Positions 1-8,911 of a stretch of DNA of 20,000 nt are shown in pieces. How positions within the stretch are numbered: the first letter of the stretch is position 1; every line of letters starts with the position of its first letter. The stretch lies in NCBI GenBank assembly GCA_963575745.1, contig CAUYUJ010016300.1, forward strand, positions 1 to 20,000, given 5' to 3'. Under the pieces are notes generated by a model that saw nothing but the letters and a program-made list of their open reading frames with translations, was not told the DNA's origin and did not search any database. The DNA comes from Prorocentrum cordatum. Its lineage: Eukaryota > Sar > Dinophyceae > Prorocentrales > Prorocentraceae. Position numbers and translations under genes: made by a program.

Positions 1-160
1 GAGGAGGAGGAGGAGGAGGAGGGGGAGGGGGAGGGGGGGAGGCTATGCGGAGGAGGCCGAGAGGAGAGCGAAGAGGTAGGCAGGAGGAGGAGGGGACGGA
101 GGAGGAGGAGGAGGAGGAGGAGGAGGAGGAGGAGGAGGAGCAGGAGCAGGAGGAGGACGA
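1..160. repeat. (GGA)n purine tract with G-rich interruptions
   Basis: Nearly pure GGA trinucleotide repeat on the + strand, interrupted by short G runs and one non-repeat patch around 41-90. It begins at the window edge, so its full length is unknown. Open frames through it encode only Glu/Arg/Gly homopolymers and are not genes. Confidence 0.9.
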
Positions 161-620
161 GCGCGGCCGCGGCTGACCAAGGCTGGCTCCCGACGAGGCA
201 GAGGACACAACCGGGCCCACCCGGCGGCACACGTGGTCGAGGCCTTCTCCGTGGCCGTCGTCGCGGCGGTCCCTTGTGCGCCCTGTCGGCGGTCGGCGAC
301 CGACGAAGGCCGACGACTGACGACGACCGCGGACGAGGACGTGGACCAGGATGTGGACGAGGAGGCGCAGGAGGGGAGGAGGAGGCGCAGGACAAGGAGG
401 ACGAGCTGGAGGAGGAAGCGGGGGAGCTCCCTGGGCGCGGTGAGCGAGCGCCGAAGTCCTGCGCGGGTGGATGGTCAGCACACGGCGGTGGATGGGAGGG
501 CCAGGGAGGTGGCTGAGAGGGGGTGCGCAGCTCGGACGCCGGAGCAGGACCGCTTGGGCCTCGGGATGGGGGCTCTGGCCTTCGGGCGGCTCCTCCGATC
601 TGGGGTCGGGGAGGCTGCCC

Positions 621-646
621 GTGGCCGACGGCTCGCCGTCGGCCAC
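621..646. other. perfect 11-bp inverted repeat with 4-nt loop
   Basis: GTGGCCGACGG (621-631), loop CTCG (632-635), CCGTCGGCCAC (636-646). The arms are perfectly complementary and GC-rich, so a stable hairpin or cruciform is possible on either strand. Its function is unknown. Confidence 0.85.
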
Positions 647-718
647 GAGAGCCTCCTCGCGCCTCCCGCCGCGCTCCCGGTGAAGGCACGGCCCCTGAGG
701 GCCGGCCGGGCCATCGCT

Positions 719-742
719 GACCAGGCCCCGCAAGGCCTGGTC
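719..742. other. perfect 9-bp inverted repeat with 6-nt loop
   Basis: GACCAGGCC (719-727), loop CCGCAA (728-733), GGCCTGGTC (734-742). A weaker 5-bp hairpin (GGCCC/GGGCC around CTGA) sits just upstream at 690-703, so three hairpins occur within about 120 bp. Function unknown. Confidence 0.85.
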
Positions 743-777
743 GCAGGGGTCCGAAGCCAAGGGCAAACCGCGTGAAC

Positions 778-872
778 AGGAGGAGGAGGAGGAGGAGGAG
801 GGGGAGGAGGAGGAGGAGGAGGAGGAGGGGGAGGAGGAGGGGGAGGAGGAGGAGGAGGAGGGGGGGGGGGGC
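778..872. repeat. (GGA)n tract abutting R1 copy 1
   Basis: GGA repeat ending in a run of G directly before the head of R1 copy 1. R1 copies 2 and 3 are likewise preceded by a GGA tract, and copy 4 by a purine-rich tract. Confidence 0.9.
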
Positions 873-1556
873 CAGCGTAAACCCAAGAGTTACCAACGGT
901 GCTGGGACAAGCCCTCCCCCCAAGCTCCCTCTTCATAGGCCCCTGCAACGGTTCATTTCCACAGAGGGACCTGCCTCGTTGGAAGACAACCGTTTGAAGA
1001 CCCTGAAGCATGCCAAAACATTGTCCTCGGCATTCCAACGCCACGGATAAACCTGACTGTTGCGTCTTAGCGATCCCGAATCGCGCCAGAACGCCATTCC
1101 TGGGACTTCAACACCGTGAATCATCGTGACTGTTGCGCCCTCATAATCGTGAGTCCTTCCAACACGCACTTTCTGGTACGTTGGTCATGGGAACCAGTGA
1201 AACTCTTACAGTTGCTTAATAAGACTGTGCGCGGCGCTCAGGCACCGCCCTCAATGCGTGAAACTCTTGCAAATGTTCAACACGAGCGTGCGCGGCGCTA
1301 AGGCGAGAGCCACAGTTTGAAAACGACCCGCTTTCAATCCGTGAAGCTCTTGCAAATTTTCAGCACGAATGAACGCGGCGATAAGGCGAGAGCCACATGT
1401 TGAAAACGACCCGCTTTCAATCCGTGAAACTCTCGCGAGTTTTTGACTACGAATGTGCGCGTCGCTGAGGCGATAAGGCGAGAGCCACATCTTGAAAACC
1501 ACCCGCACTCAATCCGTGAAGCTCTGGCAAACGTTGAAAACGAATGTGAGGCGCCG
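873..1556 (+). repeat. R1 dispersed repeat, copy 1 (right end missing)
   Basis: A non-coding repeat family that I name R1. The head (about 873-1190) aligns by eye with 3839-4150 and 8150-8480, sharing short blocks such as GTAAACCC, CAACGCCACG and TGTTGCGTCTT. It is followed by degenerate tandem units of about 83 bp. Their cores, GAGAGCC, start at 1305, 1388 and 1480, with a partly deleted unit before them (about 1205-1255). Each unit reads roughly CCGTGAAACTCTTGCAA, then a GCGCGGCGCTAAGGC block, then GAGAGCCACATTTTGAAAA. The conserved R1 tail found in copies 2-4 is absent: the copy breaks off at about 1556 into CGG-rich sequence. It has no long conserved reading frame. Confidence 0.75.
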
Positions 1557-2160
1557 CCAACTGCAGCGGCGGCGGCGGCAGCGCAGGCACGACGAATGGC
1601 GCCCCTGCCGCAGGCGCGGCGGCGGCGGCGCAGGCCTTCGCAGGCGCGGCGCTGGGGCCGCGGTCGCCGTGTTCGCCTCCGCCGCGGCGGCAGCCCATGG
1701 GGTGGCCCCCCGTCGCCGTCGCGGGGGCCCGGCGCGGAGGGCACGTGGGGGGGGGGGGGCGACGGGGGACGTTTTCGCTGGCTCTCGGCGATTCTCCAGC
1801 CTCGGGACGCGCTCCGGCAGCTGCGCCTCGACGAGGGCTCCCCCTGGGGCCCCCGGGGCGCCCCCATCGGCCGCCGGGTGGGCCCGAGGTGCGGCCAGGA
1901 AGCCACCAGGCGGAGGGGGGAGGCGAGGAGGGAGGGGGGTAGGGGACAACGGTGGGGGGCGGAGGAGGCGCGGGGAGAAGGGGGGGGCGGGAGGAGGGGG
2001 GGGCAGGAGAGGAGGGGCAGGAAGGGGGGAGGATGAAGTAGGCCGAAGAGGAAGGCGGGGACGAGCAGCAGCAGCATCAGAGCAAGTAGCATGAGGAGGG
2101 GTGGGGAGGGGGGAAGAGGAGGAGAAGGAAGTTTGAGGAGGGGTATAGGGGTGAACAGGT
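1557..2160. other. CGG-rich then G-tract/purine-rich sequence, no recognisable gene
   Basis: Starts with CGG/GCC trinucleotide clusters (about 1563-1690), continues GC-rich to about 1910, then becomes G-run and GGA-rich to about 2140. Open frames of 150-285 codons on both strands are Pro/Arg/Gly/Ala-rich low-complexity translations that overlap each other. Several of these frames run straight on into the R1 repeat, which argues against a gene. Confidence 0.6.
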
Positions 2161-2342
2161 CAGTGCGGGCACATGCTCCTTCGAACAGCAACTGTATTTC
2201 TGAATGTTGGATTGGTCACAGGTATTACTTCAGTGATGGAGCACCCGGAGGTTCCGTTTGGTGCGGGGGGCCTTCTTCCAAGTGGCCGCCTCAGTTGTTA
2301 TTTAGACAACAGCCTTCGGCTAAGGAAACACGCATTGACTAG
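2161..2342. other. short non-repetitive spacer
   Basis: About 180 bp of balanced-composition sequence between the G-rich block and the (TG)n tract. It contains a small inverted motif near 2293-2320 (GTTGTTATTTAGACAAC). No gene is recognised. Confidence 0.5.
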
Positions 2343-2407
2343 CATGTGTGTGTGTGTATGGTGGGGTGTGGGTGTGGGTGTGGGTGTGGGTGTGGGTGTG
2401 GGTGTGG

Positions 2408-2438
<31 letters not shown>

Positions 2439-3255
2439 CGTGTGTGTGTGTGTCTGTGTGTGTGTGTGTCTGTGTGTCTGTGTGTCTGTGTGTCTGTGTG
2501 TCTGTGTGTCTGTGTGTCTGTGTGTCTGTGTGTCTGTGCGTGCGTGCGTGCGTGCGTGTGTATGTGTGTTGTGTGTTGTGTGTTGTGTGTTTTGTGTGTT
2601 GTGTGTGTGTTGTGTGTTGTGTGTTGTATGTGTGTTGTGTGTGTTGTGTGTGTGTTGTGTGTTGTGTGCTGTGTGTGTTGTGTATTGTGTGTGTTTTGTA
2701 TGTCGTGTGCGTTGTGCGTTGTGTGTGTTGTGTTTGTGTGTGTGTGTGTGTGTGTGGGGAATGTGGGGGTGCGGGGTGGGGGTGGGGTTGGGTGGGTGGT
2801 GGGGAGGGGGGGGGGCGGGGTGGGTGTGGGTGTGGGTGTGGATTGTGGGTTGTGGGCTTGTGGGGTGTGGATGTGGGTGTGGGTGTGGGTGTGGGTGTGT
2901 GTGTGTGTGTGCTTGTGCTTGTGTGTGCGTGTGTGTGCCTGTGTGCGTGTGTCTTCTATGTGTCCGTGTGTCTGTGTGTCTGTGGGTCCGTGTGAATGTG
3001 TGTCTATGTGTGAATGTGTATGTGTGTTGGTGTGTGTGTTGGTGTGTGTGTGTGTGTGTTGGTGTGTCTGTGTGTGTGTTGGTGTGTGTGTTGGTGTGTG
3101 TTGGTGTGTGTTGGTGTGTGTTGGTGTGTGTGTGTGTTGGTGTGTGTGTTGGTGCTGGTATTTGTGTTGGCGTGGGTGTGCTTGTGTTTGTGTTTGTGTT
3201 TGTTCTTGTGCTTGTAGGTATGGGTGTGTGTGTGCACGTGTGTGTGTGTGCCTGT
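2343..3255. repeat. ~0.9 kb (TG)n-derived compound microsatellite
   Basis: Almost continuous TG-based repeat organised in sub-blocks: TGTGGG (2361-2410), pure TG, TGTGTC (about 2450-2540), TGCG (about 2540-2556), TGTGTTG (about 2565-2735), a GGTGGG-rich block (2756-2900), and TGTGTTGG (about 3025-3150). Frames of more than 500 codons cross it on both strands, coding only Cys/Val or His/Thr runs, and are artefacts of the repeat. Confidence 0.95.
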
Positions 3256-3585
3256 GGTTGCTGATCCCCGCCCCTTCTGAGGTCCCGGCCGCGCGCGTCC
3301 GCGGCTCTTTTCGCTTGCCTCTTGATGTTCTGCGCCTCGTCGCTGCGCGCGAGACCGCGGCGCCAAAAAGTGTGTGTGTGTGTGTGAGTCTGCGTGGAGA
3401 GAGCACGCCGAAGCCTGCCAATCTTGCACCTCCAGTCTTTCTGAGCGGCCCAAAACCCCCACAGCGCTCCCCCAGGCTGGCTCCCCCGGCCAACCTGCTG
3501 GCCAGCATCGCCGTGCTGCCAGCGCCACCGCTACACGGCGTCAGAGGCGATGTGGCCTTCGCAGCGGCAGCAGAATCGGAGGAAG
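3256..3585. other. GC-rich spacer with a small (TG)n patch
   Basis: Mostly non-repetitive sequence between the TG and GGA tracts, with a short TG run at about 3369-3388 and a weak inverted repeat GGCCA/TGGCC around 3489-3504. Open frames pass through it into the neighbouring simple repeats. No domain is recognised. Confidence 0.5.
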
Positions 3586-3838
3586 ATGAGAAAGAGGAGG
3601 AGAAGGAGGAGGAGAAGGAGGAGGAGGAGGAGGAAATGGGGGATGAGGAGGAGGAGGAGGAGGAGGAGGAGGAGGAGGAGGAGGAAGAGGAGGAAGAGGA
3701 GGACGAGGAGGAGGAGGAGGAGGACGAGGAGGTGGAGGAGGGAGGAGGAAGAGAAGAGGAAGAGGAGGAGGAGGAGGAGGAGGGCAGGGGGAGGAGGACG
3801 AGGAGGAGGAGGAGGAGGACGAGGATGAGCAGGAGGAG
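3586..3838. repeat. (GGA)n tract abutting R1 copy 2
   Basis: About 250 bp of GGA repeat with scattered AAG, GAC and GAT variants, ending directly at the head of R1 copy 2. Poly-Glu or poly-Ser open frames through it are artefacts. Confidence 0.9.
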
Positions 3839-4704
3839 TGCAAACCCAAGACTCATCAACTGTGTAAAATTCCCGCCCCCCCTCAAGCTCCATCTTCATG
3901 TGTCCCCAGACGGATTTATTTCCACTGAATGAAGTGCCCCGTTGGGAGACGACCGTGTTTGAAGATCCTGAAGCGTGCCAGAACAGCGTTCTCCGAAATT
4001 CAACGCCACGAATGAATCTGATTGTTGCGTCTTGACGATCCAGGATCGGGCCAGAAAATAAATCCTGGAACTTCAGCACCGCGAACCAGCGTAGCTGTTA
4101 CGCACTGGCAGTCCTGAATCCTTCCAAAGGACAAAGAGTTTCTGGAAAGTTAAGTACGGGAATCCGTGAAATTCTCACCTGTATCCAATACGGGTGTGCG
4201 CGGCGCCACCACGAGAGCCACATTTTGAAAAGGAACCGCCGTCAAGACGGGAAACCTTGCAATGTTTACGACGACTGCGCGCGACGCTAAGGCGAGAACC
4301 ACATGTTGAAATCGACCAGCCCTCAATCCGTGAAAATCTTGCAAGTTGACGAGTGTGCGCGGCGCTAAGGCGGGAGCCACATTTGGAAAACCACCCGCCC
4401 TAAATCCGCGAAGCGCTTGCAAACGTTTAGAGCGAATGCACGCGGCGCTAAGGCGAGAGCCACATTTTGGAAACGCCCGCCCTACAGCCCGTGAAACTCT
4501 TCCGATTTTGACAGACGAATACGCGCGGCGCGAAGGCGAGAGCCACATTTTGAAAACCACCCGCCCTTCACCTGAGAAGCTGTTGACAATGTTTGAAAGT
4601 GTTGTCAAGTGTTGTCGCACATGGTAAGGACGTCTCAGGCGAAACGCCCGGGCCGTCCTTTCGACCGGCCTCGGGGTGCGACAGGGAGGAGTAAATTGTT
4701 TGTA
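3839..4704 (+). repeat. R1 dispersed repeat, copy 2 (head, five ~83-bp units, tail)
   Basis: The head (about 3839-4150) matches R1 copies 1 and 3 in the same order and orientation. Five internal units follow, with cores (GAGAGCC or a one-base variant) starting at 4213, 4294, 4372, 4455 and 4538, spaced 78-83 bp. The tail (about 4625-4704) includes CGAAACGCCCGGGC, CCGGCCTCGGGGTGCGACA and GGGAGGAGTAA. It recurs at the ends of copies 3 and 4 and is again followed by a GGA tract. With copy 3 this is the clearest complete copy. It has no conserved protein frame. Confidence 0.8.
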
Positions 4705-4708
4705 AAGG

Positions 4709-4762
4709 AGAAGAGTGGAGGAGGAGGAGGAGGAGGAGGAGGAGGAGGAGGAGGAGGAGAAG
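4709..4762. repeat. (GGA)n tract after R1 copy 2
   Basis: Short GGA repeat immediately downstream of the R1 tail, passing into AGA-rich sequence to about 4775. Confidence 0.85.
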
Positions 4763-4870
4763 AAGAAGAAGCGCGAGGAGGAGGCTCGACGGCGGTCGGG
4801 GCGTGCCCGCACCGGGCCTCGGCGAGGGCGCCCCCGCGCCTCGTCGGGCCTCGGCGGGGTGGTGGTCGCC

Positions 4871-5160
4871 TCCTTGGTCCTCGATCCTCGATGCTGCTCG
4901 ATCCTCGATCCTCGTCGATCCTCGGCCCCCCCGAGCCTCGATCCCCTCGATGCTCGTGGATACCCCCTCGATCCTCGATTCCCCCCTCGATCCCCCCTCG
5001 ATCCTCCTCGATCCTGCCTCGATCCTCCTCGATCTCCCCCCCCCATCCCCGATTCGCCCCTCGACTCTCGACACCCCCCCCCTCAATCCTCGACCTCCCC
5101 TCCGATCCTCGACCATCCCCCCTCGATCCGCGATCCTCCCCCTATCCTTGATCCCCCCCC
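4871..5160. repeat. degenerate TCGATCC minisatellite
   Basis: Many copies of TCGATCC(T/C) and close variants, spaced about 8-14 bp, with C runs between some copies. Open frames on both strands carry Asp-Pro-Arg-Ser or Arg-Ile-Glu-type periodic peptides and reflect the repeat. Confidence 0.85.
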
Positions 5161-5361
5161 CGGCCGGGCGGAACGCTGCCGCTCGCTCCCTCTCTGGCCC
5201 GCGCCGCCGCCGCAGGCGGCCCGGCCTGTGCGCCCGGGCGCCCGCGCAGGCAGGCCCCGCCCGGGGCCATCGCGAGCATCGCGAGCGCGCACCAGCGCAT
5301 CCAGCCCCCAACAATCCATTTGGGGGGGGGATGCGTGCGCGCGTTCCTCTTCAGCACACAC

Positions 5362-5365
<4 letters not shown>
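5161..5365. other. GC-rich spacer
   Basis: GC-rich non-repetitive sequence between the TCGATCC repeat and the (CT)n tract. Nothing recognisable is coded. Confidence 0.4.

Positions 5366-5367
<2 letters not shown>

Positions 5368-5410
<43 letters not shown>
5368..5410. repeat. (CT)n microsatellite at left edge of R2-A
   Basis: About 20 CT repeats running into TTCTTCTTTTTT, directly before the start of R2-A. A second (CT)n tract lies just after the right end (7018-7038), so R2-A sits between two CT/T-rich tracts. Confidence 0.95.
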
Positions 5411-5411
<1 letters not shown>

Positions 5412-5414
5412 TCT

Positions 5415-7006
5415 TTTTTCCCAACCCTCCTTGGTTGGGTATTCGTTTTGAATAGAGCAGTGTGGTCGCGTCCTTCCTCCTCCCGCCTCCCGCCTCTTTC
5501 CTGCCTCTTTCTGTCTTGCCTGCGGGGGGCTGCGATCTGTGAAACTGTCGCCACTTTCGAGGCCTGCTGGGGGGCCCGGCACAGTGAGGGCGACGCGCGG
5601 ACCCAAATTAGACCTCGCCATTCCTGGGGGGCTGCGATCTGTGAAACTGTCGCCACTTTCGAGGCCTGCTGGGGGGCTCAGCATAGAGGGTAATCGCGGC
5701 AGATTCAAATTAGACCTCGCCATCCCTGGGGGGGGGGCTGCGATCTGTGAAACTGTCGCCACTTTCGAGGCCTGCTGGGGGGTCCAGCATAGAGGGTAAT
5801 CGCGGCAGATTCAAATGAGACCTCGCCCTCCCTGGGGGGCTGCGATCTGTGAAACTGTCGCCACTTTCGAGGCCTGCTGGGGGGTCCTGCATAGAGGGTA
5901 ACCGCGGCAGATTCAATTTAGACCTCGCCATCCCTGGGGGGCTGCGATCTGCGAAACTGTCGCCATTTTCGAGGCCTGCTGGGGGGCCCAGCACAGTGAG
6001 TGCCACGGGCAGATTCAAATTAGACCTCGCCATCCCTGGGGGGCTGCGATCTGCGAAACTGTCGCCATTTTCGAGGCCTGCTGGGGGGCCCAGCACAGTG
6101 AGGGCCACGGGCGGATCCAAATTAGACCTCGCCATCCCTGGGGGGGTGCGATCTGCGAAACTGTCGCCATTTTCGAGGCCTGCTGGGGGGCCCAGCACAG
6201 TGAGGGCCACGCGCGGATTCAAAATAGACCTCGCCATCCCTGGGGGGCTGCGATCTGCGAAACTGTCGCCATTTTCGAGGCCTGCTGGGGGGCCCAGCAC
6301 AGTGAGGGCCACGCGCGGACCCAAATGAGACCTCGCCATCCCTGGGGGGCTGCGATCTGCGAAACTGTCGCCATTTTCGAGGCCTGCTGGGGGGCCCAGC
6401 ACAGTGAGGGCCACGCGCGGATTCAAATTAGACCTCGCCATCACTGGAGGGCTGCGATCTGCGAAACTGTCGCCATTTTCGAGGCCTGCTGGGGGGCCCA
6501 GCACAGTGAGGGCCACGCGCAGATTCAAAGTAGACCTCGCCATCCCTGGGGGGCTGCGATCTGCGAAACTGTCGCCATTTTCGAGGCCTGCTGGGGGGCC
6601 CAGCACAGTGAGGTCCACGGGCAGATTCAAATTAGACCTCGCCGTCACTGGGGGGCTGCGATCTGCGAAACTGTCGCCATTTTCGAGGCCTGCTGGGGGC
6701 CCCAGCACAGTGAGGGCCACGCGCTGATTCAAATTAGACCTCGCCATCCCTGCGGGGCTGCGATCTGCGAACCTGTCGCCACTTTCGAGGCCTGCTGTTA
6801 TTCCCGGTTTCGAAGTGGCTAGGAGTGCTCAGGAATTGTAAATCATCAGCTTTATCAAGCCCTTTTCCTGTAGCCAGTGTCCTGCGAGTCTCCCGAATTC
6901 CGTCTGCAGACATATGTAACCCTCGCTCCGTCATCGCCCCTTTATAAAGTATCCTAAACTATTTGCGCCCCGCTTTTGCGCAGGGGTTGGGTACGTCGCC
7001 AGGGTA
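5415..7006 (+). repeat. R2 composite repeat element, copy A
   Basis: About 1.6 kb unit defined by comparison with 12936-13773, in direct orientation. The left end (5415-5467: TTTTTCCCAACCCTCC onward) matches copy B with one substitution over about 48 bp. A pyrimidine-rich spacer (5468-5526) leads into a 102-bp tandem array (5531-6799). A right unique segment (6800-7006) matches 13569-13773 at roughly nine bases in ten, and almost perfectly over its last 130 bp. The left end contains the inverted repeat CCAACC/GGTTGG around CTCCTT. The right end contains TGCGC/GCGCA (6964-6968/6978-6982). No transposase or other protein is visible, so it could be a non-autonomous element or a satellite-bearing dispersed repeat. 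Confidence 0.85.
5531..6799 (+). repeat. 102-bp tandem satellite array inside R2-A (12 full units plus a partial)
   Basis: The motif TGCGATCTG starts units at 5531, 5633, 5739, 5841, 5943, 6045, 6147, 6249, 6351, 6453, 6555, 6657 and 6759. Spacing is exactly 102 bp, except 106 for the second unit, which has four extra G. Each unit carries AACTGTCGCCA, TTTCGAGGCCTGCTGGG and AGACCTCGCCAT blocks. Units starting 5531-5841 have GTGAAACTGTCGCCACTTT. Units from 5943 to 6657 have GCGAAACTGTCGCCATTTT. Units 2-4 also share a CATAGAGGGTAA variant. Because 102 is divisible by 3, several frames on both strands stay open with 34-residue periodicity; I do not regard them as genes. Confidence 0.95.
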
Positions 7007-7017
7007 TTTTTTTTGTT

Positions 7018-7038
7018 TTCTCTCTCTCTCTCTCTCTC
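7018..7038. repeat. (CT)n microsatellite after R2-A
   Basis: Short CT run following a T8 run just outside the right end of R2-A. Confidence 0.9.
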
Positions 7039-7044
7039 CGGTGG

Positions 7045-7645
7045 GGATGGAAGCAGGAGGAGGAGGGGAGGAGGAGGAGGAGGAAAGGAGGAGGAGGAGT
7101 GGGAGGGAAGAGCATGTGTTGCACGTGGGAAAGGGGAGAAGGGAAGTCAGAGGGACGACGAAAAGGATGGAAAGGATGAGGAGGAAAAAAGGAGGAGGAG
7201 CGAGGAGGAGGGGAGGGGAGGAGGACGGGGAGAAGGAGGAGGAGGAGTAGGGATGGGATGAGGAGAAGGGGAGGAGGGAGGAGGGAGGAGGGAGTGAGGG
7301 AGGAGGGGGGGAGGGAGGGGAGGGGAGGAGGGAGGAGGGAGGAGGGAGGAGGGAGGAGGGAGGAGGAGGGGAGGAGGAGGAGGAGGAGGAGGAGGAGGGA
7401 GGAGGGGATGGCGGAGGAGTGAGGAGGAGGAGGAGGTGGAGGAGGAGGAGGAGGAGGAGGAAGGAGGAGGTGGAGGAGGGGAGGAGGAGGAGGAGGAGGA
7501 GGAGGAGGAGGAGGAGGAGGAGGAGGAGGAGGAGGAGGAGGAGAGGAGGAGGAGAGGAGGAGGAGGAGGAGGAGGAGGAGAGGAGGAGGAGGAGGAGGAG
7601 GGAGGAGGAGGGAGGAGGAGGAGGAGGAGGAGGAGGAGGGGGGGC
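7045..7645. repeat. ~0.6 kb (GGA)n / purine tract
   Basis: Long purine-rich region on the + strand. It is irregular GGA/GGGA to about 7330 (with a less repetitive patch near 7100-7180), then nearly pure GGA from about 7370 to 7640. Minus-strand Ser/Leu/Pro frames and plus-strand Glu/Arg frames are repeat artefacts. Confidence 0.9.
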
Positions 7646-8090
7646 CAAAAAAGTCTTACGGTCAGCCGCCTGCGCGGTGTGAGTCTGGAGGCGGCCGCCC
7701 ACCTCACCGCGCACTGACGCGGTGGCGGCGCGGTGGCGCAGGGCAGCGTCTGCCACGCCCAGCGCCGCCACGGAGAGGGCGCCACGGCCAGCGGCGTCCC
7801 TCTCGGCAGGCCCCGGGCCTGGCCACGCAGGCCGGCCCGACGGCGTCTCCGCCGAGGGCTGTCCCGCCGGTGGCCACCCTTCTCAGGGCGCCCGGGCGCG
7901 AAGCCATCCGCATGTCGGGCAGCCCGGGCGTCGGCCCCCTGGCCGCGGGGAGGGCAGCTCGCTGGTGGTGACATCTGGGCCGCAGGCGATGCTGTTGGGC
8001 CCCAGGCTGCGGTCCAGCAGAGGGGGGGGGGCGCACCATGCGCGGCACCGTGCGACTGGCCAAGCGCGGAGGAAAGGAAGGAAGGAGGGA
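7646..8090. other. GC-rich spacer before R1 copy 3, no recognisable gene
   Basis: GC-rich sequence with small inverted repeats such as GGCCTG/CAGGCC (about 7815-7832) and CGGCG/CGCCG around TCTC (about 7840-7853). Open frames of about 140-165 codons occur in more than one frame on each strand, as expected at this GC content. None has a recognisable domain. It occupies the same position relative to R1 copy 3 (GC-rich, then GGA, then R1) that 173-770 occupies relative to copy 1. Confidence 0.5.
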
Positions 8091-8094
8091 CAAG

Positions 8095-8149
8095 GGGAGG
8101 AGGAGGAGGAGGAGGAGGAGGAGGAGGAGGAGGAGGACGACGACGACGA
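8095..8149. repeat. (GGA)n then (CGA)n tract abutting R1 copy 3
   Basis: GGA repeat changing into CGA repeats immediately before the head of R1 copy 3. Confidence 0.9.
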
Positions 8150-8911
8150 ACACTGTAAACCTTAGACGCATCAACGATGTTTGAATAATCCCTCCCGCCA
8201 AGTTCCGTCTTCACAGGCCCCTAGAAGGGTTCATTTCCCACTCATGGAAGTGCCCTGTTGAGAGGCATTTTGGAATATCCTGAAGCGCGCCAAAACACAA
8301 TTCTCGGAACTTCAACGCCACGAACCACCTTGATTGTTGCGTCTTGACGTTCGCGAATCGTTGCAGAACACCGTTCCTGGGACCTCAGCACCGCGAAACA
8401 ACGTATCTGCTGCTCCCTGACAAGCCCAAATCGTTTAGGAACACCGTTTCTGGTACGTTGACCATGGAAACCCGCGAAACTCTTGCAAGTTTCTTGAGAC
8501 GAATGTGCGCGGCGCTCAGGCGAGAGCCACATGTTGAAAAGGAACCGCCCTCGGTCCGCGAAGCACTTGCAAACGTTTAAAGCTAATGTGGGCGGCGTTC
8601 AGGCGAGAGCCACAGTTTGAAAGAGAGACGCCCTCAATCCGTGGAACTACTACAAGTTGTTAAAGCGAGTACGCGCGGCGCTACGGCGAGAGCAACATTT
8701 TGAAAAGCACCCGCCCTTTAACGGTGAAATTCTTGCAAATATTTAAGGCGAGTGCGCGTGTCGCTAAGGCGGGAGCCACTGCTTGAAAAGCACCCGCCCT
8801 CCAAATCTCTAAGCTTCAGGATCATTAATGATGAGAGAGTCTCGGGCGAGACGCCCGGCTCGCCCTTCCGACTGGCCTCGGGGTGCGACAGGGAGGAGTT
8901 ATGTATAAGGA
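8150..8911 (+). repeat. R1 dispersed repeat, copy 3 (head, four 83-bp units, tail)
   Basis: The head (about 8150-8480) aligns with copies 1 and 2: it shares TTCATTTCCCACT-like, CAACGCCACGAA and TTGTTGCGTCTTGACG blocks in the same order. Core motifs at 8522, 8605, 8688 and 8771 (GAGAGCC, GAGAGCA, GGGAGCC variants) are spaced exactly 83 bp, which fixes the unit length of the family. The tail (about 8835-8911) matches copy 2 in the ACGCCCGG, TGGCCTCGGGGTGCGACA and GGGAGGAGT blocks. Confidence 0.8.

Larger units (their letters stand above)
173..770. other. GC-rich non-repetitive segment, no recognisable gene
   Basis: About 600 bp of GC-rich sequence between two GGA tracts. Several overlapping frames are open on both strands, which is expected at this base composition. 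Their translations are Arg/Gly/Ala/Pro-rich and show no domain I recognise. A purine-rich stretch lies around 355-425. The 3' part (621-742) holds three closely spaced inverted repeats, listed separately. I see no support for a coding call. Confidence 0.6.

Noticed and set aside
2173-3932. Long Cys/Val-rich (+) and His/Thr-rich (-) open frames of 360-530 codons
   Set aside because: They are translations of the (TG)n tract and the adjoining GGA tract in several overlapping frames; their sequence follows the microsatellite exactly.
5415-7006. Helitron-type element
   Set aside because: There is a 3' hairpin and a TC near the left end, but no CTRR terminus follows the hairpin and no Rep/helicase protein is present.
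7722-8201. Overlapping frames of about 140-165 codons in the GC-rich spacer before R1 copy 3
   Set aside because: Several frames are open on both strands and extend into GGA repeat or R1; the pattern is explained by GC content.
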